In this document: positions 34,047 to 41,555 of the stretch, one piece after another | How positions within the stretch are numbered: position 1 is the first letter of the stretch | How the letters are laid out: each line of letters opens with the position of its first letter | Source of the DNA: Limiplasma sp048370855 | GTDB taxonomy: Bacteria; Bacillota; Clostridia; Christensenellales; Aristaeellaceae | DNA: 64,000 nt | Direction: 5' to 3' | Assembly: GCA_048370855.1 (NCBI GenBank) | Contig: DBGEOK010000111.1 | Span: 12,043-76,042, forward strand | Notes under the pieces: model-generated | Seen by the model: the letters and a program-made list of their open reading frames with translations, nothing else | What the model was told of the DNA's origin: nothing | The model's database searches: none | Made by a program: the position numbers and the translations under genes

Positions 34047-34308
34047 TCCTCCTGTAATCAAAATGACAGCGAGGAAGTCACCAAACGGGCGCGGGCGTAA
34101 CCTCCGGCCTTAATGCCGGACGCCGCCCGCGCCGGGTTTCTCATGCGGTTGTAACGGCCGTTAAACGGCCGGAGGGCCACCAGACGCCTTGTAAACGGTC
34201 TGGTTCCGCAAGAGAATCCCGTCGCCCATTTTCGTACTTCGACCGCACAAGTCCACCTGATTTTCCTCCTTTTCCATCTGATTTTCGGCTGGCGGAGCGC
34301 CTGCCGTC
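34047..34308 (-). ncRNA. Structured 5' leader of mgtE, candidate cis-regulatory RNA
   Basis: About 270 nt separate the predicted transcription start from the mgtE start codon. I see a closing stem (34206-34214 with 34140-34148, one mismatch) enclosing two hairpins (34198-34203 with 34180-34185, and 34165-34171 with 34155-34161), which together make a three-way junction. A nested 10-bp stem follows (34124-34133 with 34088-34097). The conserved GGTGAGGCTCC core of the M-box is absent, so this is not the usual mgtE riboswitch. Assignment as a regulator is inference. Confidence 0.5.
34161..34256 (-). CDS. Candidate leader peptide upstream of mgtE (31 aa)
   Basis: GTG 34256 has a perfect AGGAGG (34270-34265) eight bases upstream. 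It opens a 31-codon frame starting MDLCGRSTK and ending GGPPAV, with its TAA inside the loop of the last junction hairpin. An in-frame ATG at 34277 would extend it by seven codons (EKEEN-rich) but has no ribosome-binding site. The Pro-Pro near the stop codon and the overlap with the stems suggest that translation could control leader folding, as in mgtL-type systems. It is unproven. Confidence 0.4.
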   Translation of the reverse strand: MDLCGRSTKMGDGILLRNQTVYKASGGPPAV

Positions 34309-34315
34309 TGTGTCA

Positions 34316-34344
34316 AAGATAACGCGTTTCCGCGTTCATGTCAA
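34316..34344 (-). promoter_or_regulatory. SigA promoter of mgtE with a palindrome in the spacer
   Basis: On the minus strand TTGACA (34344-34339), 17 bp, TATCTT (34321-34316). The spacer contains the perfect inverted repeat AACGCG/CGCGTT (34321-34336), a possible operator. Confidence 0.8.
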
Positions 34345-34403
34345 CCGTCTTTTGTCGCTTCGGTTTGTTTTTCTTCTCGCTCTCCGCGGAACGGGGAGGG
34401 ACG

Positions 34404-34487
34404 TTGGGAGGCCCTGCCTCCCAAGCCCTCCGCCCAAGGGCTTCGCCCTTGGGAATCCCGTATTTGGGGCCGCGTTCGCGGCCCCAA
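34404..34487. repeat. Array of three perfect GC hairpins
   Basis: Three exact inverted repeats follow one another: 34404-34412 with 34416-34424, 34433-34441 with 34445-34453, and 34464-34473 with 34478-34487. They run directly into repeat copy B, whose first hairpin continues the series. No coding capacity is visible. Confidence 0.75.
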
Positions 34488-34494
34488 CAGATTA

Positions 34495-34695
34495 TTGATA
34501 AACCTATTTGGGGGTGGTTTGGAGGGGCGACAGCCCCTCCAAATAAAATCGGTTCGCCTGGCTGACCTGCGGTCGGCAATTGATCCGGTGCTTTTGATGT
34601 GCTAAGCACCCAGGCGGGCGGGGAGTTTGCGGCTTTGCCGCAAACACTTCCGACAGTCCTCGGCGGAAAAGCTCGCCGAAAGGCGGGCTTTTTCG
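34495..34695. repeat. Structured ~200-bp repeat, copy B
   Basis: This copy has the same length (201 bp) and order of stems as copy A. The junction stem is at 34555-34561 and 34610-34616, the 9-bp hairpin at 34625-34633 with 34637-34645, and the terminal stem with T-tract at about 34668-34693. In the 9-bp hairpin one pair is C-G in copy A and G-C here, a compensatory change. It lies 83 bp past the stop codon of the EAL protein gene. Confidence 0.88.
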
Positions 34696-34777
34696 ACGCC
34701 CTCATCAATACAGCCCTCCCTAACAACCGCCGGCCGCTTTTTTATGAGGCCGCGGCCCGCTTTCCGTTTTGCTGAAA

Positions 34778-37045
34778 TCAGGATATACCGTTTCCCGCAA
34801 AGGCTCTCGCCTCAAAGTCCGCTATGCAAAGCGGCTTGGAGAATATAAAGCCTTGAACGGCGTCGCAGTGGATGGAACGCAAAAATTCCACCTGCGAGGG
34901 GGATTCCACGCCCTCCGCGATGGTTGCCATACCAAGCTTTTTGGCTAAATCTACAACGGAAGCCACCACGTCCTCCCAGCGCCCGTCCTTTTCTTCCCCA
35001 AAAAAGGCGCGGTCCAGCTTCAAAGCGTCCACGGATACCTCCCGGAGCACGTTCAGGGAGGAATACCCGCTTCCAAAATCGTCCATGGAACACCGAAAGC
35101 CCATGGCATGGATCTGGCGGACAACCTGCTTCAGATAGGTCAGGTTTTCAAAGACAAGCGTTTCGGTCAGCTCAATTTCCAGCAGGCTTGGAGGTACGGC
35201 GTAGCGCTGCTGGACGGCCTGGTAACGGGACAGAAAGCCTGGGTCCTCTAGGTGCGCCCGCGACAGGTTGACCGAAATCGGCACGGCCTCGAGGCCCGCG
35301 TCGATCCACCGTCGAAGCAGCTTGCAAACCTCCTCGAACACATAGCGGTCCAGCTTGAGGATAAAGCCGTTTTTCTCAAACAGCGGGATAAATTCAGAAG
35401 GAGGCAGCAGGCCCTTTTTAGGATGCATCCAGCGGACCAGCGCTTCGGCGGCGACGGTTTTTCCGGTTTCCAACGAAACCTTCGGCTGAAGGTAGACAAC
35501 AAATTCTCCGTTTTCCAGCGCCTGCGCCATGCTGTTCTCCATCTCCCGTTCCCTCAGAAGCTGGAGGCGCTCCATATCATCATAAAATACGCATTTGCAT
35601 AAGCTATGGGCGCTTATTTCCTTCGCCTTTTTGCGGGCTGTGTTGGCGCGATCCCGTATGGTCACCGCTTTCAGGCCGGAGGTGTTGACGATATACACGC
35701 CGCAGTCAATTGGCAGGAAATAGGGGGAGAGAAGCAAGCTGTTGTAAGCGTTGATTTCTTCGGTGGCCTGGGAAAGAATTTGCCGTATCCGCTCCTGAGA
35801 GGTTGTGTTCAGGATCAGGTTAAACCGGTCCGACGTCACGCGGGACAGGAACTCGCCCGGCTTCAGCCCGGCCAGCAGCACGCCGTGCACGTGCCTGAGC
35901 ACGCGGTCGCCTTCCTCGCTGCCGTATGCGTCGTTAATCAGCTTGAACTTGCGTATATCCAGCGATACAAAGGCAAAAGGCGTAAAGCCGGCCATCCTTT
36001 CACGCAGCGCGGCGTCGAAGCGCGTCACCGTAAAGCCGCCGGTTACGGGGTCTTCAAAGGCGATCTTGGTAATTTCGCGGTTTTTTCGGATGGTCGTGAC
36101 CAGCATGCCCGCGATCAGCGCCAGGAACAGCAGGGAAATGATGCCGCTTGCCAGGAGAGAAAACTGCGTGAAAACCTGCACCGAATTGGAATAAACGGCG
36201 GTCGGCACAATGGAGAGCAGATACCATTGTCCGCCGTTTAGCGGGGTGTAGTTGAGCGTTTCCCGAACGGAGCCGTCGAGGATAAATTCCAGGTAACCGG
36301 TTTCGCCGCCGAGCATTGCCCGCCGCATCGCTTCAAGGGAATCCCCGGCGAGCAATTCTCCGCGCGCGGCCAGGCTCTCAAAAAAATTTCCGGTTCCCAG
36401 AATGGCGTTTCGGTTTTCCGAATGCAGAATAAAGTCGCCCTGCAGGTCGATGATATGCGAAAAGCCTTCTCCGCCGAAGGTTTCTATGCCAAATAGCTGG
36501 CGGTTGAGGGTGACGGGGGAGGCCCAGGCCGCCAAGGCGGCTTCTGACCGTCCCTCGCGGCCCGCCGGCACGGCAAACAAGACGCTGTCCTCCTCGCCCG
36601 GGCAGGGAACCAGCGTTCCGCTGATGGCCGGGCTGCCGGCGATCGCGGCCTGGACGGCGGGCTCGTCCGAAAGGTCGAGCGCACCGCCGGCCGGTATGGC
36701 CATCAGGCCCGAGCCGTCGACGATCCCAATCCAATAAAACGGGTGGCGCTCGGCCGCGCGGGCGAGGTAGGCGCTTTCCACGCCCAACGGCCCGGCAAAC
36801 TCAGAGAAGTTATCGCTGATTGATACCAGCGCGTTCAAGTTGCTTTCCAGGGAGAAGGCTATGCGGCGCGATACCTGCGCCGATACCTCCTCCAGGTAGC
36901 TATGCGTCTGCTCCTGGATGATGGCGTCGCCGCGGTTGACCACGGCGACGCAGAGCGCAACGACGACGGACGCGATGAACGTCAGCGCCGCCGCGAGCGC
37001 AATGATCTGCCTTTGGCTTTGCCGGATTTTCTTACGTGTACTCAT
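34778..37045 (-). CDS. Membrane dCache-GGDEF(degenerate)-EAL protein, probable c-di-GMP phosphodiesterase
   Basis: The ~755-aa protein has transmembrane helices at about residues 15-36 and 295-320 (counting from ATG 37045). They flank an extracytoplasmic dCache-like sensor. The GGDEF domain has TSDRF in place of GGDEF and no RxxD site, so it should not make c-di-GMP. The EAL domain is intact: AEALVRW, NLSRAHL, ELTETLVFEN, DDFGSGYSSL, LKLDRAF and AEGVES. The protein should therefore hydrolyse c-di-GMP, perhaps with the dead GGDEF as a GTP sensor. The start is uncertain: ATG 37045 has GAGGAAG close by, while ATG 37060 is possible. Confidence 0.88.
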   Translation of the reverse strand: MSTRKKIRQSQRQIIALAAALTFIASVVVALCVAVVNRGDAIIQEQTHSYLEEVSAQVSRRIAFSLESNLNALVSISDNFSEFAGPLGVESAYLARAAERHPFYWIGIVDGSGLMAIPAGGALDLSDEPAVQAAIAGSPAISGTLVPCPGEEDSVLFAVPAGREGRSEAALAAWASPVTLNRQLFGIETFGGEGFSHIIDLQGDFILHSENRNAILGTGNFFESLAARGELLAGDSLEAMRRAMLGGETGYLEFILDGSVRETLNYTPLNGGQWYLLSIVPTAVYSNSVQVFTQFSLLASGIISLLFLALIAGMLVTTIRKNREITKIAFEDPVTGGFTVTRFDAALRERMAGFTPFAFVSLDIRKFKLINDAYGSEEGDRVLRHVHGVLLAGLKPGEFLSRVTSDRFNLILNTTSQERIRQILSQATEEINAYNSLLLSPYFLPIDCGVYIVNTSGLKAVTIRDRANTARKKAKEISAHSLCKCVFYDDMERLQLLREREMENSMAQALENGEFVVYLQPKVSLETGKTVAAEALVRWMHPKKGLLPPSEFIPLFEKNGFILKLDRYVFEEVCKLLRRWIDAGLEAVPISVNLSRAHLEDPGFLSRYQAVQQRYAVPPSLLEIELTETLVFENLTYLKQVVRQIHAMGFRCSMDDFGSGYSSLNVLREVSVDALKLDRAFFGEEKDGRWEDVVASVVDLAKKLGMATIAEGVESPSQVEFLRSIHCDAVQGFIFSKPLCIADFEARAFAGNGIS

Positions 37046-37109
37046 GGCTTTCTTCCTCATCGTTTGCTAAGCTCCCTAAACAACCGGAAGCCCTTCAGGG
37101 CTCAGGCTG

Positions 37110-37300
37110 ATGACAAACCCATTTTGGAGTGGCTTGGAGGGGCTGAGGCCCCTCCAAATGAAATCGGTTCGCCTGGCTGACCTGCGGTCGGCAATTGATC
37201 CGGTGCTTTTGATGTGCGCAGCACCCAGGCGGGCGGGGAGTTTGCGGCTTTAGCCGAAACGTCAGTCCTCGGCGGAAAAAATCACCGAAAGGCGAGCTTC
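37110..37300. repeat. Structured ~190-bp repeat, copy C (partly decayed)
   Basis: The junction is intact (37170-37176 with 37225-37231), and the first hairpin keeps its 10-bp stem with a different loop (TGAG for GACA). The 9-bp hairpin has lost one base, and the terminal stem no longer has a T-tract. It ends 13 bp past the DUF362 gene stop codon. Confidence 0.82.
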
Positions 37301-37312
37301 GCCCTGAGCCCT

Positions 37313-38425
37313 TCAGGGCTGTTTGCGGCGGTAAGCGTTGCCCGCGACCTCGATCGCCCGGGCGGGGCACATCTCCTGGCAGCAATAGCAGGCAATGCAT
37401 CCCTTAGGCGTAATAACGGCCTTTTGATCGACCAGCCGGATCAATTGCCGGGGGCAGGACTCGGCGCACCGGCCGCAGCCGACGCATTTTTCGGGCAGCA
37501 CTTTGGGCCGCGCGGAGCGGCGACCGCAAAGGCGGTGAAAAAGGCCGTTGGGCGTCAGAAGGCGTTCCCTGCCTATGATGGAATCGGGCAGGGTAAAGGA
37601 CGGTTCAGCCGGCGTCAGGGGGTCGCCCATCAGAATAGGCGCTTCCCCCAGCAGTCCCCGCGCCCGCGCGGTCCGCAGAGTTGGGAATAGCGCCGGACGC
37701 AGGCCCATCAGGCGGGCGGCCTGCGCATCCAGCGCGTGCGGACAGCGGGAGGCAAGCGTATAACCCATGCGCCGCACAACGCCGCCGCCCGGGCCGTTGC
37801 CTTCCATGCAATCCACGGCGTCCAGCAACGTGAGCTGCGGAGAGACCGTTTCCGCCAGGTCGACCAGCAGGCCGGCAAAGGAATCGGACGTTGGCCGAAG
37901 GCAGTGAAATTCCGGCTTTTTCAGGCCGGGCACACAGCCGAACAGGTTCTTAACGCCCGCGGTCATCACCGTCAGCCCATGGGTTTTCAACTTTGCGCAG
38001 TTGATGACGACGTCCGCCTCCAGCACGGGCCGAATGAGCGGAAAACCGTTTTTGACGCCGGAAGCGGCGTCGGTGTTCAGTTCCAGCAGCTCCGATAAAG
38101 AATGAAGCCCGCAAGCGGCATAGACCTTGCGCAGCGCGGGCACGGTGTACACGCCTCCCGGGCTGTCGGCCAGCACGATCCTCGAGACGCCGTGCGCGCG
38201 CAGCCACCGCGCCACCGCGGCCAGAAAGGCGGGATGGGTTGTGACCGCCAGGCCGGGAGCGCGCGCGGCCAGCAAATTGGGCTTGAGCAACACGCGGCAG
38301 CCCGGAAAAAACAGGCCGCGCGCCTCGAGCGCCTCAAAGTGGAAGGCGACGGCTTGGTCCAGCGCCCGGCCTTCATAGGCGTCCACACGCTGAACCGATA
38401 CAACGGGACGATCTGCGCTCGCCAT
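37313..38425 (-). CDS. DUF362 protein with C-terminal 2[4Fe-4S] ferredoxin domain
   Basis: This 370-aa protein combines a DUF362 domain (about 1-290; VLLKPNLLAARAPG, IVLADSPGG, INCAKLKTHGLTVMTAGVKN) with a bacterial ferredoxin module. That module binds two clusters through CVGCGRCAESCP and CIACYCCQEMCP. DUF362-ferredoxin proteins are common in anaerobes and are thought to be electron-transfer proteins or cluster-handling factors. The exact reaction is not known. ATG 38425 has AGGAG upstream and a promoter 50 nt before it. It is monocistronic. Confidence 0.88.
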   Translation of the reverse strand: MASADRPVVSVQRVDAYEGRALDQAVAFHFEALEARGLFFPGCRVLLKPNLLAARAPGLAVTTHPAFLAAVARWLRAHGVSRIVLADSPGGVYTVPALRKVYAACGLHSLSELLELNTDAASGVKNGFPLIRPVLEADVVINCAKLKTHGLTVMTAGVKNLFGCVPGLKKPEFHCLRPTSDSFAGLLVDLAETVSPQLTLLDAVDCMEGNGPGGGVVRRMGYTLASRCPHALDAQAARLMGLRPALFPTLRTARARGLLGEAPILMGDPLTPAEPSFTLPDSIIGRERLLTPNGLFHRLCGRRSARPKVLPEKCVGCGRCAESCPRQLIRLVDQKAVITPKGCIACYCCQEMCPARAIEVAGNAYRRKQP

Positions 38426-38474
38426 GGCAAACTCCTATCCTCGGCGCGCGGTCAGTTCCGGCGCGAGCACTATG

Positions 38475-38503
38475 ATCTTACCCTATCTCACTCATTTTGG
38501 CAA
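38475..38503 (-). promoter_or_regulatory. SigA-type promoter of the DUF362-ferredoxin gene
   Basis: On the minus strand TTGCCA (38503-38498), 17 bp, TAAGAT (38480-38475). Confidence 0.7.
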
Positions 38504-38697
38504 TGCAAAACCAAATGAAAAATTGCCTTAAACTTATGAAATACGACGCAAACGGCTGGGACGCGCGGGGATTGCCGAATGACGCGAAGCGGCGCGCCGT
38601 TTTCTGCTTTTTTAGCAAAAAGGCTCCGCTCTATTTCATGAAAAGGGATGTCAACAGATCTTTTCAATGGCGGCTGCTTAGCAAACAAGCGCAGAAC

Positions 38698-38739
38698 AAC
38701 CGCCCAACAGCGACCGGTATCCGGTCGGCTTGGGCGGTT
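38698..38739. repeat. Nested inverted repeat in a 400-bp non-coding gap
   Basis: The gap 38504-38908 shows no credible gene. It contains a 10-bp outer stem (38698-38707 with 38730-38739) around a second stem based on GACCGG and CCGGTC. There is no T-tract on either strand, so it may be a transcript-end hairpin of glgA or an unrelated repeat. Confidence 0.55.
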
Positions 38740-38908
38740 ATCCGCTGTGTGCGCTTCCACAGTACATGGGCAGGTTTTGAAATGGACGCTGATGGTTGTT
38801 GGAAAGCCGTCAATTCAGGGATAAGCGGGACTTCGCGCCCAACGCGCCCGGGCTGAAAGCCCAACGCGACGTCTCGGTTGCTTCCCGACGCCCAGCGGGC
38901 GCGGCGCC

Positions 38909-40351
38909 TTATGCCTTGCCGGTCAGCTTTTGATAGATTTTTACATATTCCCCGGCGCTGTGGGTCCAGCTGTAATCGCCTTCCATGCCGCGCGCCTGGA
39001 GCACCTTCACGACATCCTTCTGATTGCGGAAGAAGCCCACCGCCCGGCGGACGACGTTCAGCATATCATGCGCGTTATAATTGAGGAAGGTGAAGCCGTT
39101 GCCCTCCTGCGTAAACTCGTTGTAACTGAGCACCGTGTCGCGCAGCCCGCCTGTTTCGCGCACAATCGGAACCGTGCCGTAGCGCAGCGAGATGAGCTGG
39201 CTCAGGCCGCAGGGCTCAAACAGCGAGGGCATCAGGAAGAAATCCGCGCCGGCGTACAGCTTGTGCGCCAGCTCGTGGTCCATGGCAAAACGGGCGGCAA
39301 TCTTGCCGCGGTATTGCTGCTCCGCCCAACTGAACAGGTTGGTATAACGCGCGTCGCCCATGCCCAGCACGGCCATTTGCACGTTTTCATTCATGATATC
39401 GCCCAGCACGCAGTCCACCAGGTCAAGGCCCTTTTGGTTGGTCAGCCGGCCGACCATGGCGATGAGCGGAATTTTCGGATCTACCTTCAGCCCGAGGTCT
39501 TTCTGGAGGCGCGCCTTGTTTTCCGCCTTGCCGCTCATGTCCTTCATGCTGTAACGCTCATAGATGAGCGGGTCCGTCTCGGGGTTGTATTCCTCTACGT
39601 CAATGCCGTTCAGCACCCCGTAGAGCGAATCGCGCCGTGCGCGAATCAGCCCGTCCAGGCGCTCGCCATAATATGCGGTGGTGATTTCCTCGGCGTAGCT
39701 TGGGCTTACGGTGGAGATGGCGTCGCTGTACACCAGGCCGGCCTTCATGAAGTTGGCGCAGCCAAAGCATTCCAGCTTATCCGAGCTCCATAGGCCGTCG
39801 CCAAGGCCCAGCACATCCTGGACCTCCTTGATGCCAAAGATGCCCTGGTACTGGAGGTTGTGGATGGTAAACACCGTGCGCACCTGCGAATAGAACGGCA
39901 GATGGGCGTACTGAATTTTCAGCAGCGCGGGAATCATTCCGCTCTGCCAGTCATGGGCATGCAAAATGTCGGGCTTGAACTCCAAAAGGGGCAGGGCGTT
40001 CAGGGCCGCGCGGCAGAAAAAGCCGTACCGCTCATATTCGTCCCCGCCAAGGCCATAAACGTAAGGCCGGCCAAAGTAGTATTTATTATCCAGGAAATAA
40101 TAGGTAACGCCGTCCTTGCGCAGCATTTGCACGCCGCAGTATTGCCGCCGCCAGCCGAGCTGGACGTCAAAATGCAGCAGGTACTGCATCTGCTCCTGCC
40201 ACTTTTGCGGAATGGCCGTATACATCGGCAGGATGACGCGCACGTCGTGCCCCAGCTTTGCCAGCACGGGCGCAAGGGCGCCCACCACGTCTGCCAGCCC
40301 GCCCGTTTTGATAAACGGCACGCATTCGCTGGCGGTAAACAGAATATTCAT
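38909..40351 (-). CDS. glgA: Glycogen synthase (ADP-glucose, GT5)
   Basis: GlgA extends alpha-1,4-glucan from ADP-glucose. The 480-aa protein has the GT5 signature KTGGLADVVGAL near the N-terminus, the catalytic-cleft HDWQSGMIPALL, VGRLTNQKGLDL and the C-terminal EPCGLSQLISLRYGTVPIVRETGGL. GGGAGA precedes ATG 40351. It is the last gene of the operon glgB-glgC-glgD-glgA. Confidence 0.97.
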   Translation of the reverse strand: MNILFTASECVPFIKTGGLADVVGALAPVLAKLGHDVRVILPMYTAIPQKWQEQMQYLLHFDVQLGWRRQYCGVQMLRKDGVTYYFLDNKYYFGRPYVYGLGGDEYERYGFFCRAALNALPLLEFKPDILHAHDWQSGMIPALLKIQYAHLPFYSQVRTVFTIHNLQYQGIFGIKEVQDVLGLGDGLWSSDKLECFGCANFMKAGLVYSDAISTVSPSYAEEITTAYYGERLDGLIRARRDSLYGVLNGIDVEEYNPETDPLIYERYSMKDMSGKAENKARLQKDLGLKVDPKIPLIAMVGRLTNQKGLDLVDCVLGDIMNENVQMAVLGMGDARYTNLFSWAEQQYRGKIAARFAMDHELAHKLYAGADFFLMPSLFEPCGLSQLISLRYGTVPIVRETGGLRDTVLSYNEFTQEGNGFTFLNYNAHDMLNVVRRAVGFFRNQKDVVKVLQARGMEGDYSWTHSAGEYVKIYQKLTGKA

Positions 40352-40399
40352 AACATTTCTCCCTTGTTTTGCTTGTTGCGCCCGGCCATGGCCCGGCGG

Positions 40400-41521
40400 T
40401 CAGATGACCATGTTTTTAGAAATGACGATGGGATATGCGCTTGGCCCGATCAGCCGCCCGTCGCGCTTGATGACGGCTTGCTTATCCAAAATGCAGTTTT
40501 CTAGCTGCGCGCCCTCCTCAACGCGGCTGTCCTGCATGATGATACAGTTTTTCACGCAGGCCCCCTTGTCGATCTGCACCCCGCGGAACAGCACGCTGTG
40601 CTCCACCGTGCCGTTGATGATGCAGCCGTCGGCCATCATGGAGTTGATAACCTTCGCGTCGTCCAGGTAACGGGCCGGCAGCTCGTCGCGCACCTTTGTG
40701 TAAACAGGCCGGTCGTCCGGGAAGAGGCGATGGCGGACGTCGGGCTCCAGCGTGGCGAGGTTGAACTGGAAATAGCTTTGCACGCTGTCCATCCGGAAAC
40801 AGATATCCTTGTATTCATAGCCGCTTACGCTCATGCCGGCGTCGCGGATCATACGCTGGAAGATATCGCGCGTCAGGTCGTGATAGCCGTGCGCCGCGCC
40901 GCGGTCCACCAGGTCCATCAGCAGCTCCTTGCGCATCAGAAAGACGTCCATGCAGGTGTTGCCATAGCGGGGTTTGGTGGGGTCGATCTCGATGTCCACA
41001 ATGGCGCCGTCGTCGTCCAGGTTGAAGTACGTGCCGTATTCGGGCCGCTGCATGGAAGGGTCCTTGGTGTACATAATCATCACGTCCGACCCGCTATGCA
41101 TGAAGCTTGCGAACATATCGTTGAAGTTGGGGTTAAAAACGATCAGGCTGTTGCACAGCAGCACGTATTCCTGGCGGCTCCGCCGCAGGTAGCCCATATT
41201 GGAATGCAGCGCGTCCAGAGAGCCGTTGTATACGCCCACGTTTTCGCGCGTCAGGAAGGGCGGCAGAATATAGAGGCCGTCGTTCTTGCCGTGCAGATCC
41301 CATTCCTTGCCGCTGCCCAGGTGATCCATCAGGCTGTGATAATTTTTTTGCATGATGACGCCCACGTTCCGGATGCCGCTGTTGACCATGCCGCTGACCA
41401 AAAAATCTATCACGCGGTAACGGCCCGCCACGGGCATCGCGGCAATGGCGCGCAGCAGCGTCAGCTCCCGCAGAAAGCTGTCTTTTTCGCCGGTATAAAT
41501 GACACCCATTACATTTTTCAT
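40400..41521 (-). CDS. glgD: Glucose-1-phosphate adenylyltransferase regulatory subunit GlgD
   Basis: GlgD is the Bacillota paralogue of GlgC that pairs with it to raise ADP-glucose synthesis. The 373-aa protein lacks the GlgC pyrophosphorylase loop GGxGxRL (here YTGEKDSFLRELT), confirming the GlgD type. It keeps the LVSGMVNSGIRNVGV block and a C-terminal left-handed beta-helix (IINGTVEHSVLFRGVQIDKGACVKN repeats). AGGAT lies upstream of ATG 41521. It follows glgC directly. Confidence 0.95.
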   Translation of the reverse strand: MKNVMGVIYTGEKDSFLRELTLLRAIAAMPVAGRYRVIDFLVSGMVNSGIRNVGVIMQKNYHSLMDHLGSGKEWDLHGKNDGLYILPPFLTRENVGVYNGSLDALHSNMGYLRRSRQEYVLLCNSLIVFNPNFNDMFASFMHSGSDVMIMYTKDPSMQRPEYGTYFNLDDDGAIVDIEIDPTKPRYGNTCMDVFLMRKELLMDLVDRGAAHGYHDLTRDIFQRMIRDAGMSVSGYEYKDICFRMDSVQSYFQFNLATLEPDVRHRLFPDDRPVYTKVRDELPARYLDDAKVINSMMADGCIINGTVEHSVLFRGVQIDKGACVKNCIIMQDSRVEEGAQLENCILDKQAVIKRDGRLIGPSAYPIVISKNMVI

Positions 41522-41555
41522 GGTGCTATCCTCGCTTCCTCAGCATATTTTCACG

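Noticed and set aside
34047..34308. M-box (ykoK) magnesium riboswitch before mgtE
   Set aside because: The conserved M-box core sequences (the GGTGAGGCTCC region and the GCTTGTCCTATGCC region) are not present, although the position is right. The leader is reported as unclassified instead.
32435..37300. CRISPR array
   Set aside because: The three repeats are ~200 bp long, lie 2-3 kb apart with genes between, and have no spacers or cas genes.
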